Assembly (NCBI GenBank): GCA_046074525.1
Contig: JBJTOK010000052.1
Location: forward strand, 1 to 64,000
Direction: 5' to 3'
Length of the DNA: 64,000 bases
From: JAHEZL01 sp046074525
GTDB lineage: Bacteria; Bacteroidota; Bacteroidia; Flavobacteriales_C; GCA-002722245
Below the pieces are notes generated by a model that saw only the letters and a list, made by a program, of their open reading frames with translations, made no database searches and had not been told where the DNA came from. Each line of letters begins with the position of its first letter. Position 1 is the first letter of the stretch. Positions 51,130-59,909 of this stretch are shown here, piece after piece. Made by a program: the position numbers and the translations under genes.

Positions 51130-52110
51130 ATGCTGATAGACAATCATCATAGGATTCATGATTATCTGAGAATCTCTCTCACGAATAACTGTAACCTGCG
51201 ATGTTTCTACTGCATGCCCAACGAAGACCTGCCTTACACGCCTCCGGCTTCTTTGATGCAAACGGAGGAAATCGATACCATAGTCGCCACATTTGTAAAA
51301 TTAGGTATAAAGAAAATCCGCCTCACTGGAGGTGAGCCTCTTGTACGAAAGGATGCTGAAGCTATTTTGGATATACTGGCACAGTATCCGGTGGAACTCA
51401 CCATGACAACGAACGGCGTTCGTTTGCACGACTTTTTTGATCAGCTGAAAAGGATTGGTTTAAGGTCGCTGAATATCAGTCTGGATACCCTCAAAGCCGC
51501 ACGATTCAAAGAAATTACAAAAAGAGATGAGTTCAAGAAAGTATATGCTAACATTTTGCGAGCAGTGGAGTTGGGCTTCAGTGTAAAAGTAAATGTAGTG
51601 GCGATGAAGGGAGTGAACGATGATGAGATTTTAGATTTCGTTGCGCTCACTAAAAATCTTCCTTTACACATCCGCTTTATTGAGTTCATGCCTTTCAGTG
51701 GTAACCAATGGCAGGATGATAAGGTCATCGGCTGGAAGGAAATCCTGAAAATTGTTGGCGATGCATACGATATGGTGCCACTGATCCGACTCGAACACGA
51801 CACTGCCAAGAAATACAAAGTCATCGGCCATGAAGGAACTTTCGCTGTTATAAGTACTATGACGTCTCCTTTCTGTGGCGATTGCAACCGTATGCGACTC
51901 ACTGCCGACGGGAAAATGAAGAACTGTCTCTTTTCAAAAGGAGAGAATGATATCCTCTCGGCTTTGCGTCGGGGAGAAAATATAGAACCGCTGATTATTC
52001 AGAATATTAAAACAAAAGCCGCCGAGCGGGGCGGACAAATTACACCACAATTTAAAACAGCCGATGCTGTGCTCATGCACAACAGAAGCATGATTAATAT
52101 AGGAGGATGA
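51130..52110 (+). CDS. moaA: GTP 3',8-cyclase
   Basis: A 326-residue radical-SAM enzyme, the first step of molybdopterin synthesis, turning GTP into 3',8-cyclo-dihydro-GTP. The N-terminal cluster is held by CNLRCFYCMP (residues about 20-29), the second by CGDCNRMRLTADGKMKNC (C-x2-C-x13-C) near 258-276. LTGGEPLVRKDA is the SAM/GGE motif. The usual GG at the C-terminus is present (MINIGG). It overlaps moeA by four bases. Confidence 0.96.
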   Translation: MLIDNHHRIHDYLRISLTNNCNLRCFYCMPNEDLPYTPPASLMQTEEIDTIVATFVKLGIKKIRLTGGEPLVRKDAEAILDILAQYPVELTMTTNGVRLHDFFDQLKRIGLRSLNISLDTLKAARFKEITKRDEFKKVYANILRAVELGFSVKVNVVAMKGVNDDEILDFVALTKNLPLHIRFIEFMPFSGNQWQDDKVIGWKEILKIVGDAYDMVPLIRLEHDTAKKYKVIGHEGTFAVISTMTSPFCGDCNRMRLTADGKMKNCLFSKGENDILSALRRGENIEPLIIQNIKTKAAERGGQITPQFKTADAVLMHNRSMINIGG

Positions 52111-53288
52111 TAACAGTAAGCGAAGCACGGCAATTGATTCAGCAGCACTCCAAGGCTCTGCCTGTGGTGCGAAAAACGCTGAAAGATGCTGTTGGTTTTG
52201 TACTTGCCGAAGATGTAATCTCTCCCATCAATACTCCTCCTTTTGATCAATCGGCCATGGATGGTTATGCTTTCCGTTTTGCGGACTGGACCCCAGGTAA
52301 GGAATTGATTTTAGCTGGTGAAGTAGCGGCTGGTGATACTGTTGAAGACACGGTTACTGCAGGTTCTGCTTACCGTATTTTCACTGGCGCGCCAGTTCCG
52401 GCTGGTGCTGACACTGTGGTAATGCAGGAGAAAGTTGCGCTTACTTCTAACGGGATTTTAATCAACGATAATATTTTGCAAGTCGCAGCGAATGTTCGTC
52501 CGCGCGGATCGGAAACTCAAAAAGGAGAATTGGCGATGAGTGCTTCAACGCTGCTCACTCCGGCTGCGATAGGGTATTTAGCCAATCTGGGATTTACAGA
52601 AGTTATTGTTCATAATGCTCCGCGCATTTCCGTCATCATCACCGGAAAAGAATTGCAGCAACCTGGTTCTTCTTTACCCGAAGGAAAAGTTTACGAAAGC
52701 AATTCTTACGGATTAAGCGCAGCACTTAAACAGCAAGGTTTATTCGCTAAAATAGTTTTTGTTGGTGATGAAAAAGAAGCCACGAAAAAATCCATTTCCG
52801 AAGCTTTGCAGCAAAGTGATTTGCTTCTGCTCACCGGTGGGATTTCGGTAGGGGATTACGATTTTGTAAACGAATCGCTGAGCGAATGTAACGTTGAGAA
52901 GATCTTTCATAAAATAAAACAGAAACCAGGTAAACCTTTGTATTTCGGTAGGAAGGACGATCAGTTGATTTTTGGTTTGCCAGGAAATCCGGCTGCTGTG
53001 CTTACCTGTTTTTATGAATATGTATTGCCTTGCCTGCGTGCTTTGAAAGGTGAGAAAAACAACGGTCCGCTTTCTTTGTATTTGCCTTTGGGCAAAGCAT
53101 ACAGCAAGAAAAAAGGACTCACCCATTTTATAAAAGGTCGCACCGAAGAACAAAGCGTATTGCCTTTGGGCGCCCAGGAATCGTACAAGTTGAATTCTTT
53201 TTCATTGGCCAACTGCATCATTGAGCTGGAAGAAGAAAAAGAAAATTTTGAAAAAGGAGAACTCGTAAAAATTCATTTGCTGCCATGA
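52107..53288 (+). CDS. moeA: Molybdopterin molybdenumtransferase
   Basis: A 393-residue enzyme that inserts molybdate into adenylated molybdopterin. It shows PFDQSAMDGYAF, FTGAPVPAGADTVVMQE, LLTGGISVGDYDFV, and GLPGNPAAVLTCFYE, all in the normal order, plus the C-terminal beta-barrel domain IV. Length is typical. Four-base overlaps with moaA and moaD indicate coupled translation. Confidence 0.95.
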   Translation: MITVSEARQLIQQHSKALPVVRKTLKDAVGFVLAEDVISPINTPPFDQSAMDGYAFRFADWTPGKELILAGEVAAGDTVEDTVTAGSAYRIFTGAPVPAGADTVVMQEKVALTSNGILINDNILQVAANVRPRGSETQKGELAMSASTLLTPAAIGYLANLGFTEVIVHNAPRISVIITGKELQQPGSSLPEGKVYESNSYGLSAALKQQGLFAKIVFVGDEKEATKKSISEALQQSDLLLLTGGISVGDYDFVNESLSECNVEKIFHKIKQKPGKPLYFGRKDDQLIFGLPGNPAAVLTCFYEYVLPCLRALKGEKNNGPLSLYLPLGKAYSKKKGLTHFIKGRTEEQSVLPLGAQESYKLNSFSLANCIIELEEEKENFEKGELVKIHLLP

Positions 53289-53524
53289 GTGCAACGATCA
53301 ACATACTTGCTTTTGGAAGGGTTGCTGAAATCCTTGGAGCTTCGTCTTTGGAGTTGCCGCACGTGCCATCGGTGAATGAATTGAAAAGAATACTGGAAGA
53401 AAAATTCCCTGCATTGATGCTCACTAAATATGCCATTGCAGTAGATAAGAAATTAATCACGGCCGACGCTGTCATTACAGCATCAGCCAACATAGCATTA
53501 TTGCCTCCTTTTTCGGGTGGATAA
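53285..53524 (+). CDS. moaD: Molybdopterin synthase sulfur carrier subunit
   Basis: A 79-residue ubiquitin-like protein ending in the required Gly-Gly (LLPPFSGG). The C-terminus is charged as a thiocarboxylate and gives sulfur to the pterin in the MoaD-MoaE complex. NELKRILEEKFP and AVDKKLI are typical. No MoeB/ThiF activating enzyme lies in this window, so that step must be encoded elsewhere. moaE follows after five bases. Confidence 0.93.
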   Translation: MSATINILAFGRVAEILGASSLELPHVPSVNELKRILEEKFPALMLTKYAIAVDKKLITADAVITASANIALLPPFSGG

Positions 53525-53529
53525 AATTT

Positions 53530-53976
53530 ATGGAAAAAAAGAAAGTGAAAAATATTTTTGTTGAAGGTCCGATTGCTCCTTCGTTCATTGCTGAAGATAT
53601 TGCCAAGCACAGTACGAAGAAGAACATTGGTGGTCACAGCATTTTTCTCGGACAAGTGAGGAATGATATTATTAAAGGACAAGAGGTGAAGGCCATTGAA
53701 TATACTACCTACACCGATATGGCTCTCGAAAAAATGACGGAAATACGGGAAGAGATTTTCGCGAAATATCCGCTCACCTGCATGCATATTTATCACAGTC
53801 TGGGCAGTATCAAAGCAGGCGAAATCTGTTTGTTTGTGTTTACATCATCTGCACACCGGAAGCCTGCGATAGATGCCTGCGAGGAAGTAGTGGACAGAAT
53901 AAAAAAAGAATTACCGGTATGGGGAAAAGAAATTTTCAGCAATGATACCCATCAATGGAAAGAAAATAAAATATGA
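53530..53976 (+). CDS. moaE: Molybdopterin synthase catalytic subunit
   Basis: A 148-residue enzyme that adds the two dithiolene sulfurs to cyclic pyranopterin. Family motifs are GGHSIFLGQVRND, VKAIEYTTYTDMALEKM, HIYHSLGSIKAGEICLFV, and EEVVDRIKKELPVWGKEIF with the lysine that links to MoaD. Length is normal. It overlaps the next gene by four bases. Confidence 0.95.
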   Translation: MEKKKVKNIFVEGPIAPSFIAEDIAKHSTKKNIGGHSIFLGQVRNDIIKGQEVKAIEYTTYTDMALEKMTEIREEIFAKYPLTCMHIYHSLGSIKAGEICLFVFTSSAHRKPAIDACEEVVDRIKKELPVWGKEIFSNDTHQWKENKI

Positions 53977-54884
53977 ACGATATTACCTTTAAAATAAGTA
54001 CTCTTCGAAAAGCTGTCGCTACAGCGAGGGTAGCGGTGTCGAAACCGGAAACTATCGAAGCCGTGAAAAACAAAAAAGTGCCAAAAGGCGATGTTTTTGA
54101 ATTTTCGCGTGCTGCGGGATTGCTTGGTATTAAAAAAACCAGTGACCTTATTCCCGATTGTCATCCCTTGCCGATAGAGTACGCAAACATTCAATACAGC
54201 ATTGAAGATTTATCTATCGTAATCAGCGTTGAAGTGCACACAATATACAAAACGGGAGTAGAGGTAGAGGCCATGCATGGCGCGTCTATCGTAGCGCTCA
54301 CCATGTACGATATGCTCAAACCTATCGATAAAGGTGTTGAAATCAGTACCATCAAACTGCAGAATAAAAAAGGAGGGAAATCTGATTTTGCCGATCGTCC
54401 GATCAAGCCTTTGCGCACAGCCGTGATAGTTTGTTCCGATAGTATTTCTTCCGGCAGCAAGCAGGATTTTGCTGGAAAAGCAGTGATTGAAAGATTACAG
54501 AAAAATAAAATACAAGCTGTGACTTACGAAATCATTCCAGATGAAACAACCGAAATTCAGGCAAAGGCCAAACAACTTTGTGCAGAAAAATTCGATTTGA
54601 TTTTGTTCTGCGGAGGAACAGGGTTGTCGCCAAGGGATGTTACTCCTGAAGCTATCAAGCCTTTGATTGAACGTGAAGTTCCGGGTATTATGGAAGCAGC
54701 GAGGTCGTATGGTCAGGAACGCACACCGTATGCTATGTTATCACGTGGGGTAGCAGGGTTTATCGGATCGTCATTGATCATCACTTTACCAGGATCTACC
54801 AAAGGTGCAGCAGAAACTATGGATGCATTGTTTCCTGCTGTATTGCATATTTTTAAAGTAGCTGAAGGCGCAAGACATGATTAG
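53973..54884 (+). CDS. moaCB: MoaC-MoaB/Mog fusion protein
   Basis: A 303-residue fusion of two molybdopterin enzymes. Residues 1-140 are MoaC, cyclic pyranopterin monophosphate synthase: KKTSDLIPDCHPLP, VEVEAMHGASIVALTMYDMLK. Residues about 148-300 are a MoaB/MogA domain: VIVCSDSISSG, FCGGTGLSPRDVTPEA, and ITLPGSTKGAAETM, which adenylates molybdopterin before MoeA acts. Such fusions are found in Bacteroidota and some other groups. It provides an early and a late step together. It overlaps mobA by eight bases. Confidence 0.93.
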   Translation: MNDITFKISTLRKAVATARVAVSKPETIEAVKNKKVPKGDVFEFSRAAGLLGIKKTSDLIPDCHPLPIEYANIQYSIEDLSIVISVEVHTIYKTGVEVEAMHGASIVALTMYDMLKPIDKGVEISTIKLQNKKGGKSDFADRPIKPLRTAVIVCSDSISSGSKQDFAGKAVIERLQKNKIQAVTYEIIPDETTEIQAKAKQLCAEKFDLILFCGGTGLSPRDVTPEAIKPLIEREVPGIMEAARSYGQERTPYAMLSRGVAGFIGSSLIITLPGSTKGAAETMDALFPAVLHIFKVAEGARHD

Positions 54885-55458
54885 TAAAAACAACATATTG
54901 GGCTTAGTGTTATGCGGGGGGCAAAGCACGCGTATGGGCAGAGATAAGGGGATGATTAAAAAAGGCAACTTAACCTGGGGTGAAATTGCACGTGAAAAAT
55001 TATTGACATTAAATATCCCGGTGATAGTTTCTGTAAATGAAGAGCAGGTTGATGAATATGAAAAAGTTTTTTCACCTTCTGATTTGCTTGTTGATGCCGA
55101 GTTTGAAATTGGCGGACCATTGTTGGGTTTGCTCACTATTCATCAGAAATTTCCACACAAGGATATTCTAGTGCTGGCTTGTGATATTGTAGAAATGAAT
55201 ACTGAAGTATTACAATATCTTGTGGCTCATTATTCAGCACCGGCCACAGTTTTTAAAAATGGCTTTTTTGCTGAACCACTTTGCGGTATTTATTCAGCGG
55301 AAGCATTGGCTAAGGTTTTAAAAGATTTTCAAAATCATGAATTGAAAGGGCACAGCATGATGAATGTTTTGAAGCTTATATCAGCCAATACTATTGAAAT
55401 CAAGGAAGACTGGCGACAGTTTTTCAATAACATAAACACACCAGTTCAAATTATTTAA
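54877..55458 (+). CDS. mobA: Molybdenum cofactor guanylyltransferase
   Basis: A 193-residue nucleotidyltransferase with LVLCGGQSTRMGRDKGMI at residues about 12-29 and VLACDIVEMN, where the usual metal DxP is changed to DIV. It joins GMP to the cofactor, making the bis-MGD needed by nitrate reductase. Its presence with nasA is expected. The protein is of normal length, with the C-terminal tail DWRQFFNNINTPVQI typical of MobA. Confidence 0.9.
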   Translation: MISKNNILGLVLCGGQSTRMGRDKGMIKKGNLTWGEIAREKLLTLNIPVIVSVNEEQVDEYEKVFSPSDLLVDAEFEIGGPLLGLLTIHQKFPHKDILVLACDIVEMNTEVLQYLVAHYSAPATVFKNGFFAEPLCGIYSAEALAKVLKDFQNHELKGHSMMNVLKLISANTIEIKEDWRQFFNNINTPVQII

Positions 55459-55469
55459 ATTGTAAAAAG

Positions 55470-56174
55470 ATGAAAAAAGAAGAAGTTGGAGATTGTATTT
55501 CGTGTAAGAACTTGAATTGTTTCATTAAAATGCATTACAATCCGCAAGAGTTAGAGGCTGTGGTAGCTAATCGCTTTGTGATTGAGTGCAAGAAATCACA
55601 ATCGTTTATCATAGAAAGAGCGCCGGTACAAGGAATTTACTTTATTTATTCAGGAGCGGTGAAAGTAACGAAGTCGGGATACAACGGCAAAGAACAAATT
55701 GTGCGTTTAACCGGTGATGGAGATGTTATCGGTCTTCGTGGATACAATCGCCGCAAGGTTTATCCTATCGCATGTACAGCGTTGGAGCCAACTACGTTGT
55801 GTTATTTCTCCAATAAATTTTTCACTCAGGAATTACAAACAAATAACAAGCTGTCGTACGAAATGATGTTGCTTTATGCGGAGGAACTCGACAAGACAGA
55901 AGAGCGCGTGAAGAAATTTGCGCAAATGACGGTTCGGGAGAAAGTGGTGGATTCTCTGTTGTTGATGTATGATCGTTTCGGTCAGGATGAGGATGGGATA
56001 AAACTTGTTTTATCTCGAACAGATATAGCGAATCTTGCTGGTACCAATAGTGAACAGGTGATTCGTGTACTCATGACTTTGAAAAATGAAGGAGTGATCA
56101 ATTGTGAAGGCAAGCATATTTTTCTGGTTAAAGCTGATGCGTTGAGGAAAGAGATACAGGAGTACAATTATTGA
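55470..56174 (+). CDS. Crp/Fnr-family regulator with N-terminal cysteine cluster (paralogue 1)
   Basis: A 234-residue regulator. The N-terminus holds C9, C12 and C17 (CISCKNLNC), and C40, C102 and C111 lie in the cyclic-nucleotide-binding-type beta roll; three close cysteines plus one more are how FNR holds its [4Fe-4S] cluster. A helix-turn-helix of the Crp type (SRTDIANLAGTNSEQVIRVLMTLKNEGVI) is at about 185-215. It is the last gene of the nas-mo operon. It is closely related to the protein at 61623-62318. An oxygen- or NO-sensing role is inferred. Confidence 0.85.
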   Translation: MKKEEVGDCISCKNLNCFIKMHYNPQELEAVVANRFVIECKKSQSFIIERAPVQGIYFIYSGAVKVTKSGYNGKEQIVRLTGDGDVIGLRGYNRRKVYPIACTALEPTTLCYFSNKFFTQELQTNNKLSYEMMLLYAEELDKTEERVKKFAQMTVREKVVDSLLLMYDRFGQDEDGIKLVLSRTDIANLAGTNSEQVIRVLMTLKNEGVINCEGKHIFLVKADALRKEIQEYNY

Positions 56175-56180
56175 TGTCCT

Positions 56181-56235
56181 TACTTTTTCCTTGATGAAGA
56201 AGTAACAAAAAATTAATAGCCAGGATATGCTTCCC
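56181..56235. repeat. Dispersed intergenic repeat, copy B
   Basis: Nearly identical to 37825-37886 over about 50 bases (TTGATGAAGAAGTAACAAAA, then ATTAATAGCC and ATGCTTCC). It is in a 274-base gap. The remainder, 56236-56448, contains a weak GTCAGCGAC palindrome and a second AACAAAAAATCAATA copy near 56428-56442, but no gene. Confidence 0.6.
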
Positions 56236-56448
56236 CGCATGTCGAGAAATTTTTTATCCGTCAGCGACGGGAAAATTTCGCTCCCACCGCTACTGGCAAG
56301 TATTCTGGCTCGGCTCTCCGCAAGAAGTTAGCGACAAAATAGTTTGGTTATGTATATCCAAGTTAGGACCTGTAGCCCTTATGAATTTGTACCGCTTTTC
56401 TGAGCATAGGCGTTGCCTGCAATCAACAAAAAATCAATAACTCTAGAT

Positions 56449-56982
56449 TTATTTCACTTCCTTGTGAAATTTATGCACCATGCTTATAGCCAAGCCACTT
56501 GTGCTGAATCCTGCATTAGAAATAATCATTCCTCCAAGATAAGTGAGACTAAAGGATGGAACAGCTTCAATATTTAAATAAAATTTTGGGGAGAAATCGT
56601 ATTGGAAACCCAATACATAGCCTAGTCCTGCTGATGCCATTAAGATTCCATCGTTATTGTATGTATACCCCAATGCAAAGGTAGGTTCGAAGCCATGAAT
56701 AAATTTTAAATTGTCACTCATTGCTTTTCTATGTTCGTTACCAAAAGAAAATGAAGCATTATTGACAATGGTGGTGCCTGATTCCGCAGATGCTGTTATG
56801 AAGTTAAAAGTGCCCAGGGTATATCTTCTGTACTTGTTTTCGGTGAGTCCTTTCTTATAAACAAAACCATAGTTGTTTAGGGATGTAAAGCGGAGACCGA
56901 GTTCCCTGTTGTTTGTTTGAGCTTTTAAAGTTGATGAGATTAATATTAATAGAATAGCCGGAAAAAGGATTGTAAATTTCAT
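56449..56982 (-). CDS. Outer-membrane beta-barrel protein of unknown function
   Basis: A 177-residue protein. The start at 56982 gives a signal peptide (MKFTILFPAILLILISSTLKAQ); an upstream ATG at 57018 adds 12 unlikely residues. The mature part has alternating strands with aromatic ends (ELGLRFTSLNNYGFVYKKG, FEPTFALGYTYNNDGILMASAGLGYVLGFQYDF, FYLNIEAVPSFSLTYLGG), as in small OmpW- or OmpA-type barrels. It is the only minus-strand gene inside the nitrate locus and splits it in two. Nothing ties it to nitrate use. Confidence 0.6.
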   Translation of the reverse strand: MKFTILFPAILLILISSTLKAQTNNRELGLRFTSLNNYGFVYKKGLTENKYRRYTLGTFNFITASAESGTTIVNNASFSFGNEHRKAMSDNLKFIHGFEPTFALGYTYNNDGILMASAGLGYVLGFQYDFSPKFYLNIEAVPSFSLTYLGGMIISNAGFSTSGLAISMVHKFHKEVK

Positions 56983-57204
56983 AGAGTCAGGATTGTAATT
57001 ATTTGCAATAGTATACATTTTACTGAAGTCATAAAAGAAAAGTCTGCTTTTCAGCAGATTTTTTCATTTCGTTTCACTTCTTTCTTCTTGAGAATAAACA
57101 TCGGTAGCTCTGCAGGCTGTCATTGAATACACTGGGCTTCCCGCTTAATTTTGTTTTCATGATTTAACATTATTAATACCTAGTAGAAACTAAAACTGAA
57201 GAAC

Positions 57205-58578
57205 ATGAAAAAGAAAAAGAGGCTATTGATTTTTGCAACAGCATGTCTGGGATTACTATCCGCCGTGCCAATGAAAGCGCAGCTCACCGCAACTGCGCAG
57301 GTTCGTAACCGATCGGAATTACGCAGCGGACAAGGTGCACCTGTGGCGAAGACAGTAACGCCACAAGTGTTTATTTCGCAGCGGACGCGCTTGTCGGTAG
57401 GTTACACAGGCTACCGTTTCAAAACAGGTATCTCTTTGCAGGATGTAAGAGTATGGGGGCAAGATTCTTCATCTATCAATAGAACAACCAGTGGAATACT
57501 GAACGGCGTATTGGTGAATGAAGCGTGGATGGAAGTGATGTTGAACGATACAGCGCCAAAAAGTAAAATCCAGAATTTATCTCTTAAAATAGGTCGACAA
57601 GAAATTTCATATGACGACCAGAAACTTTTGGGGGGATTGGATTGGTTGCAACAGGGAAGAAGACATGATGCGATTATCCTGAAGTTTGCCAACAACGGAT
57701 GGACGGCCGATCTGGGAGCTGCTTACAATCAAAACAGGGAAGCTGCTTTTGATGTTCCGTACAGTGCTACGCCTACTTCTTACGCCGCAGGCACCAACGC
57801 AATCGGATCCATGTACAAATCGATGCAGTACTTATATGTAGGTAAGAAGTTGTTTTTCGGGAATGCATCTTTTCTTTGCTTTAAGGACGATTTCAGTAAA
57901 TACACCAAAACAGGTACGTCTACCACTTATGGTACGGGTGTGTGGAGTAGGCTCACTACAGGATTGTATCTGGATGCAACCATCAAAAGAAAATTCAATG
58001 TTGTTGCAAGTTACTACCATCAGAGTGGGAAAGATAAAACGGGAATGGATATGAACGCCAACCTCGCATCCATCACAACAACCATGCAGTTTGGAAGAAA
58101 ATTTTTCGCCGGTCCTGGAGTAGATTATTTATCGGGTGATGACGGAACCGTTGCTGCGCCAACCACCAACCAACGCTTTGATCCACTTTACGGAACACCT
58201 CATAAATTCTGGGGTTATATGGACTACTTCTATGTAGCAAGTGGTTTCGGGAAACAAGGTTTGCTCAATATGTTTTTCAAGATGAAATACAATGCTAAAG
58301 ACAACCTGACTTTCTTTGTTGATGCTCACGGTTTCCAGGCTGCGAATAAAATTTCTGATGGAAAAGGCGGAGTACGTAATCCTTACCTTGGTACAGAGAT
58401 CGACTTGATGGTAAGATACAATCTCACTAAGATCATCAATTTTGAAGCTGGATATTCAGCAATGTTCTACACTTCAACAATGACTTCTCCGCAGGTGAAA
58501 TCTGTTGCTTCTCCAATGCCAATGGCACACTGGGCTTATCTGCAGGTGAATATTAAACCTAGTCTTCTCGCAAAATAA
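57205..58578 (+). CDS. Alginate-export-type outer-membrane porin, probable nitrate entry channel
   Basis: A 457-residue protein with a signal peptide (1-25, ending VPMKA). The mature part is a long beta barrel with LTATAQVRNRSELRSGQG, ISQRTRLSVGYTGYRFKTGISLQDVRVWGQDSS and KIGRQEISYDDQKLLGGLDW, matching the AlgE / alginate-export family. In Bacteroidota such porins are often linked with anion uptake genes. Here it stands ahead of nrtA with 25 bases between, so it may let nitrate through the outer membrane; that role is inferred. Confidence 0.75.
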   Translation: MKKKKRLLIFATACLGLLSAVPMKAQLTATAQVRNRSELRSGQGAPVAKTVTPQVFISQRTRLSVGYTGYRFKTGISLQDVRVWGQDSSSINRTTSGILNGVLVNEAWMEVMLNDTAPKSKIQNLSLKIGRQEISYDDQKLLGGLDWLQQGRRHDAIILKFANNGWTADLGAAYNQNREAAFDVPYSATPTSYAAGTNAIGSMYKSMQYLYVGKKLFFGNASFLCFKDDFSKYTKTGTSTTYGTGVWSRLTTGLYLDATIKRKFNVVASYYHQSGKDKTGMDMNANLASITTTMQFGRKFFAGPGVDYLSGDDGTVAAPTTNQRFDPLYGTPHKFWGYMDYFYVASGFGKQGLLNMFFKMKYNAKDNLTFFVDAHGFQAANKISDGKGGVRNPYLGTEIDLMVRYNLTKIINFEAGYSAMFYTSTMTSPQVKSVASPMPMAHWAYLQVNIKPSLLAK

Positions 58579-58603
58579 TTCTTAAAAATTAAATTATCTA
58601 CTT

Positions 58604-59833
58604 ATGAAAAAAATCAACTCAACAAAAACGTTGCTTCTCACTTCTTGTGTGATGGCACTGTTGATAGTCTTCTGTTCGGGCTTCAAGCCCTTTGCAAAAG
58701 AGCCAGTCAAATTAGGATTTATTCCATTAACAGATTGTTCACCCATTGTAATGGCGAAAGAGCTTGGGCTCTTTGCCAAGTATGGAGTGGAAGTAGTGGT
58801 GACCAAAGAGGCTTCATGGGCCAATGTTCGCGACAAAATTCTTACAGGTGAATTGGATGGCGCGCACTGTCTTTATTCCATGCCATTTTCAGTGTATACA
58901 GGCGTTGGAGGAAAAGCAGGATCGGAAATGAAAGTGGCGATGATGCTCAATGTAAACGGTCAGGCGATTACTCTTTCTAACGACTTCTGCGGAAAAGTAG
59001 GCTTCAAGCAAATGGCAAAAGTGGCGCCAGTTGTTGCAGCAAAACTCAAGGCGGAAAAGGAAGTGACTTTCGCAATGACTTTTCCTGGAGGAACCCACGA
59101 TTTGTGGTTGCGTAACTGGCTGGCGATGGCTGGCGTGAACCAGAAATCGGTGAAAATCATCACTATCCCACCTCCGCAAATGGTGGCCAACATGAAAGTT
59201 GGAAACATGGATGGCTATTGTGTTGGTGAACCATGGGGCGGTGTAGCTGTGAAACAAGGTATTGGCTTTACACAAATTGCTACACAGGATATCTGGAGAG
59301 ATCACCCTGAAAAAGCACTCGTGGTAAACAAAGATTTCTCCTCAACGAGAAAAGACGATTTGAAAAAAGTGATGATGGCGATTATGGAAGCTTGTCAGTG
59401 GTTAGATAACCCTGCTAACCGTAAGAAAGCTGCTGGTATCATTGGTAAAGCACCTTATGTAAATGCTCCGGCTGATGTTATTGAAAATAGGTTGATGGGT
59501 AATTATGATCTCGGTTGCAGTCAGGGTTTACAGGTGTATTCAAATAAAGAATATATGTCCTTCCATAAAGGCGGATCTGTAAATTATCCACGTAAATCAT
59601 ATGCAATCTGGGCCATGGCGCAGTATGTAAGATTTGGTTATTTAACTGCCGAACCCGATTACAAGGCCATTGCCGACAAGCTGGTGTTGCAGGATTTATA
59701 CAAGGAAGTGGCTGCGGCAATGAAAGTGAAAGTGCCTGAAGATGACATGAAGCCTTTCTCTCTGACTATTGATCCGAAAACAATTTTCGATCCGACAAAA
59801 CCGGGTGAATACCTCAAAGTGGCGAAGAAATAA
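58604..59833 (+). CDS. nrtA: ABC-type nitrate/nitrite binding protein
   Basis: A 409-residue substrate-binding protein of the NrtA/CmpA class with a hydrophobic N-terminal signal or anchor (about 9-26). VKLGFIPLTDCSPIVMAKELGLF, GELDGAHCLYSMPFSVYTGVGG, FPGGTHDLWLRNWLAMAGV and PPPQMVANMKVGNMDGYCVGEPW are the family's hallmarks for the oxyanion site. It catches nitrate in the periplasm and gives it to NrtB. A terminator hairpin follows its stop. Confidence 0.92.
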   Translation: MKKINSTKTLLLTSCVMALLIVFCSGFKPFAKEPVKLGFIPLTDCSPIVMAKELGLFAKYGVEVVVTKEASWANVRDKILTGELDGAHCLYSMPFSVYTGVGGKAGSEMKVAMMLNVNGQAITLSNDFCGKVGFKQMAKVAPVVAAKLKAEKEVTFAMTFPGGTHDLWLRNWLAMAGVNQKSVKIITIPPPQMVANMKVGNMDGYCVGEPWGGVAVKQGIGFTQIATQDIWRDHPEKALVVNKDFSSTRKDDLKKVMMAIMEACQWLDNPANRKKAAGIIGKAPYVNAPADVIENRLMGNYDLGCSQGLQVYSNKEYMSFHKGGSVNYPRKSYAIWAMAQYVRFGYLTAEPDYKAIADKLVLQDLYKEVAAAMKVKVPEDDMKPFSLTIDPKTIFDPTKPGEYLKVAKK

Positions 59834-59844
59834 AAAATGAAAAT

Positions 59845-59887
59845 ACCTGCGGTGTTGAATGAAGGAGAATGCCGCAGGTTTTTTTTT
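59845..59887 (+). terminator. Hairpin terminator or attenuator between nrtA and nrtB
   Basis: ACCTGCGG (59845-59852) and CCGCAGGT (59872-59879) pair perfectly over eight bases around a 19-base loop, followed by nine T. Located inside the operon, it should lower expression of nrtB-nrtC relative to nrtA. Confidence 0.75.
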
Positions 59888-59909
59888 AATAAACTTAAAC
59901 TGTAAAAAG

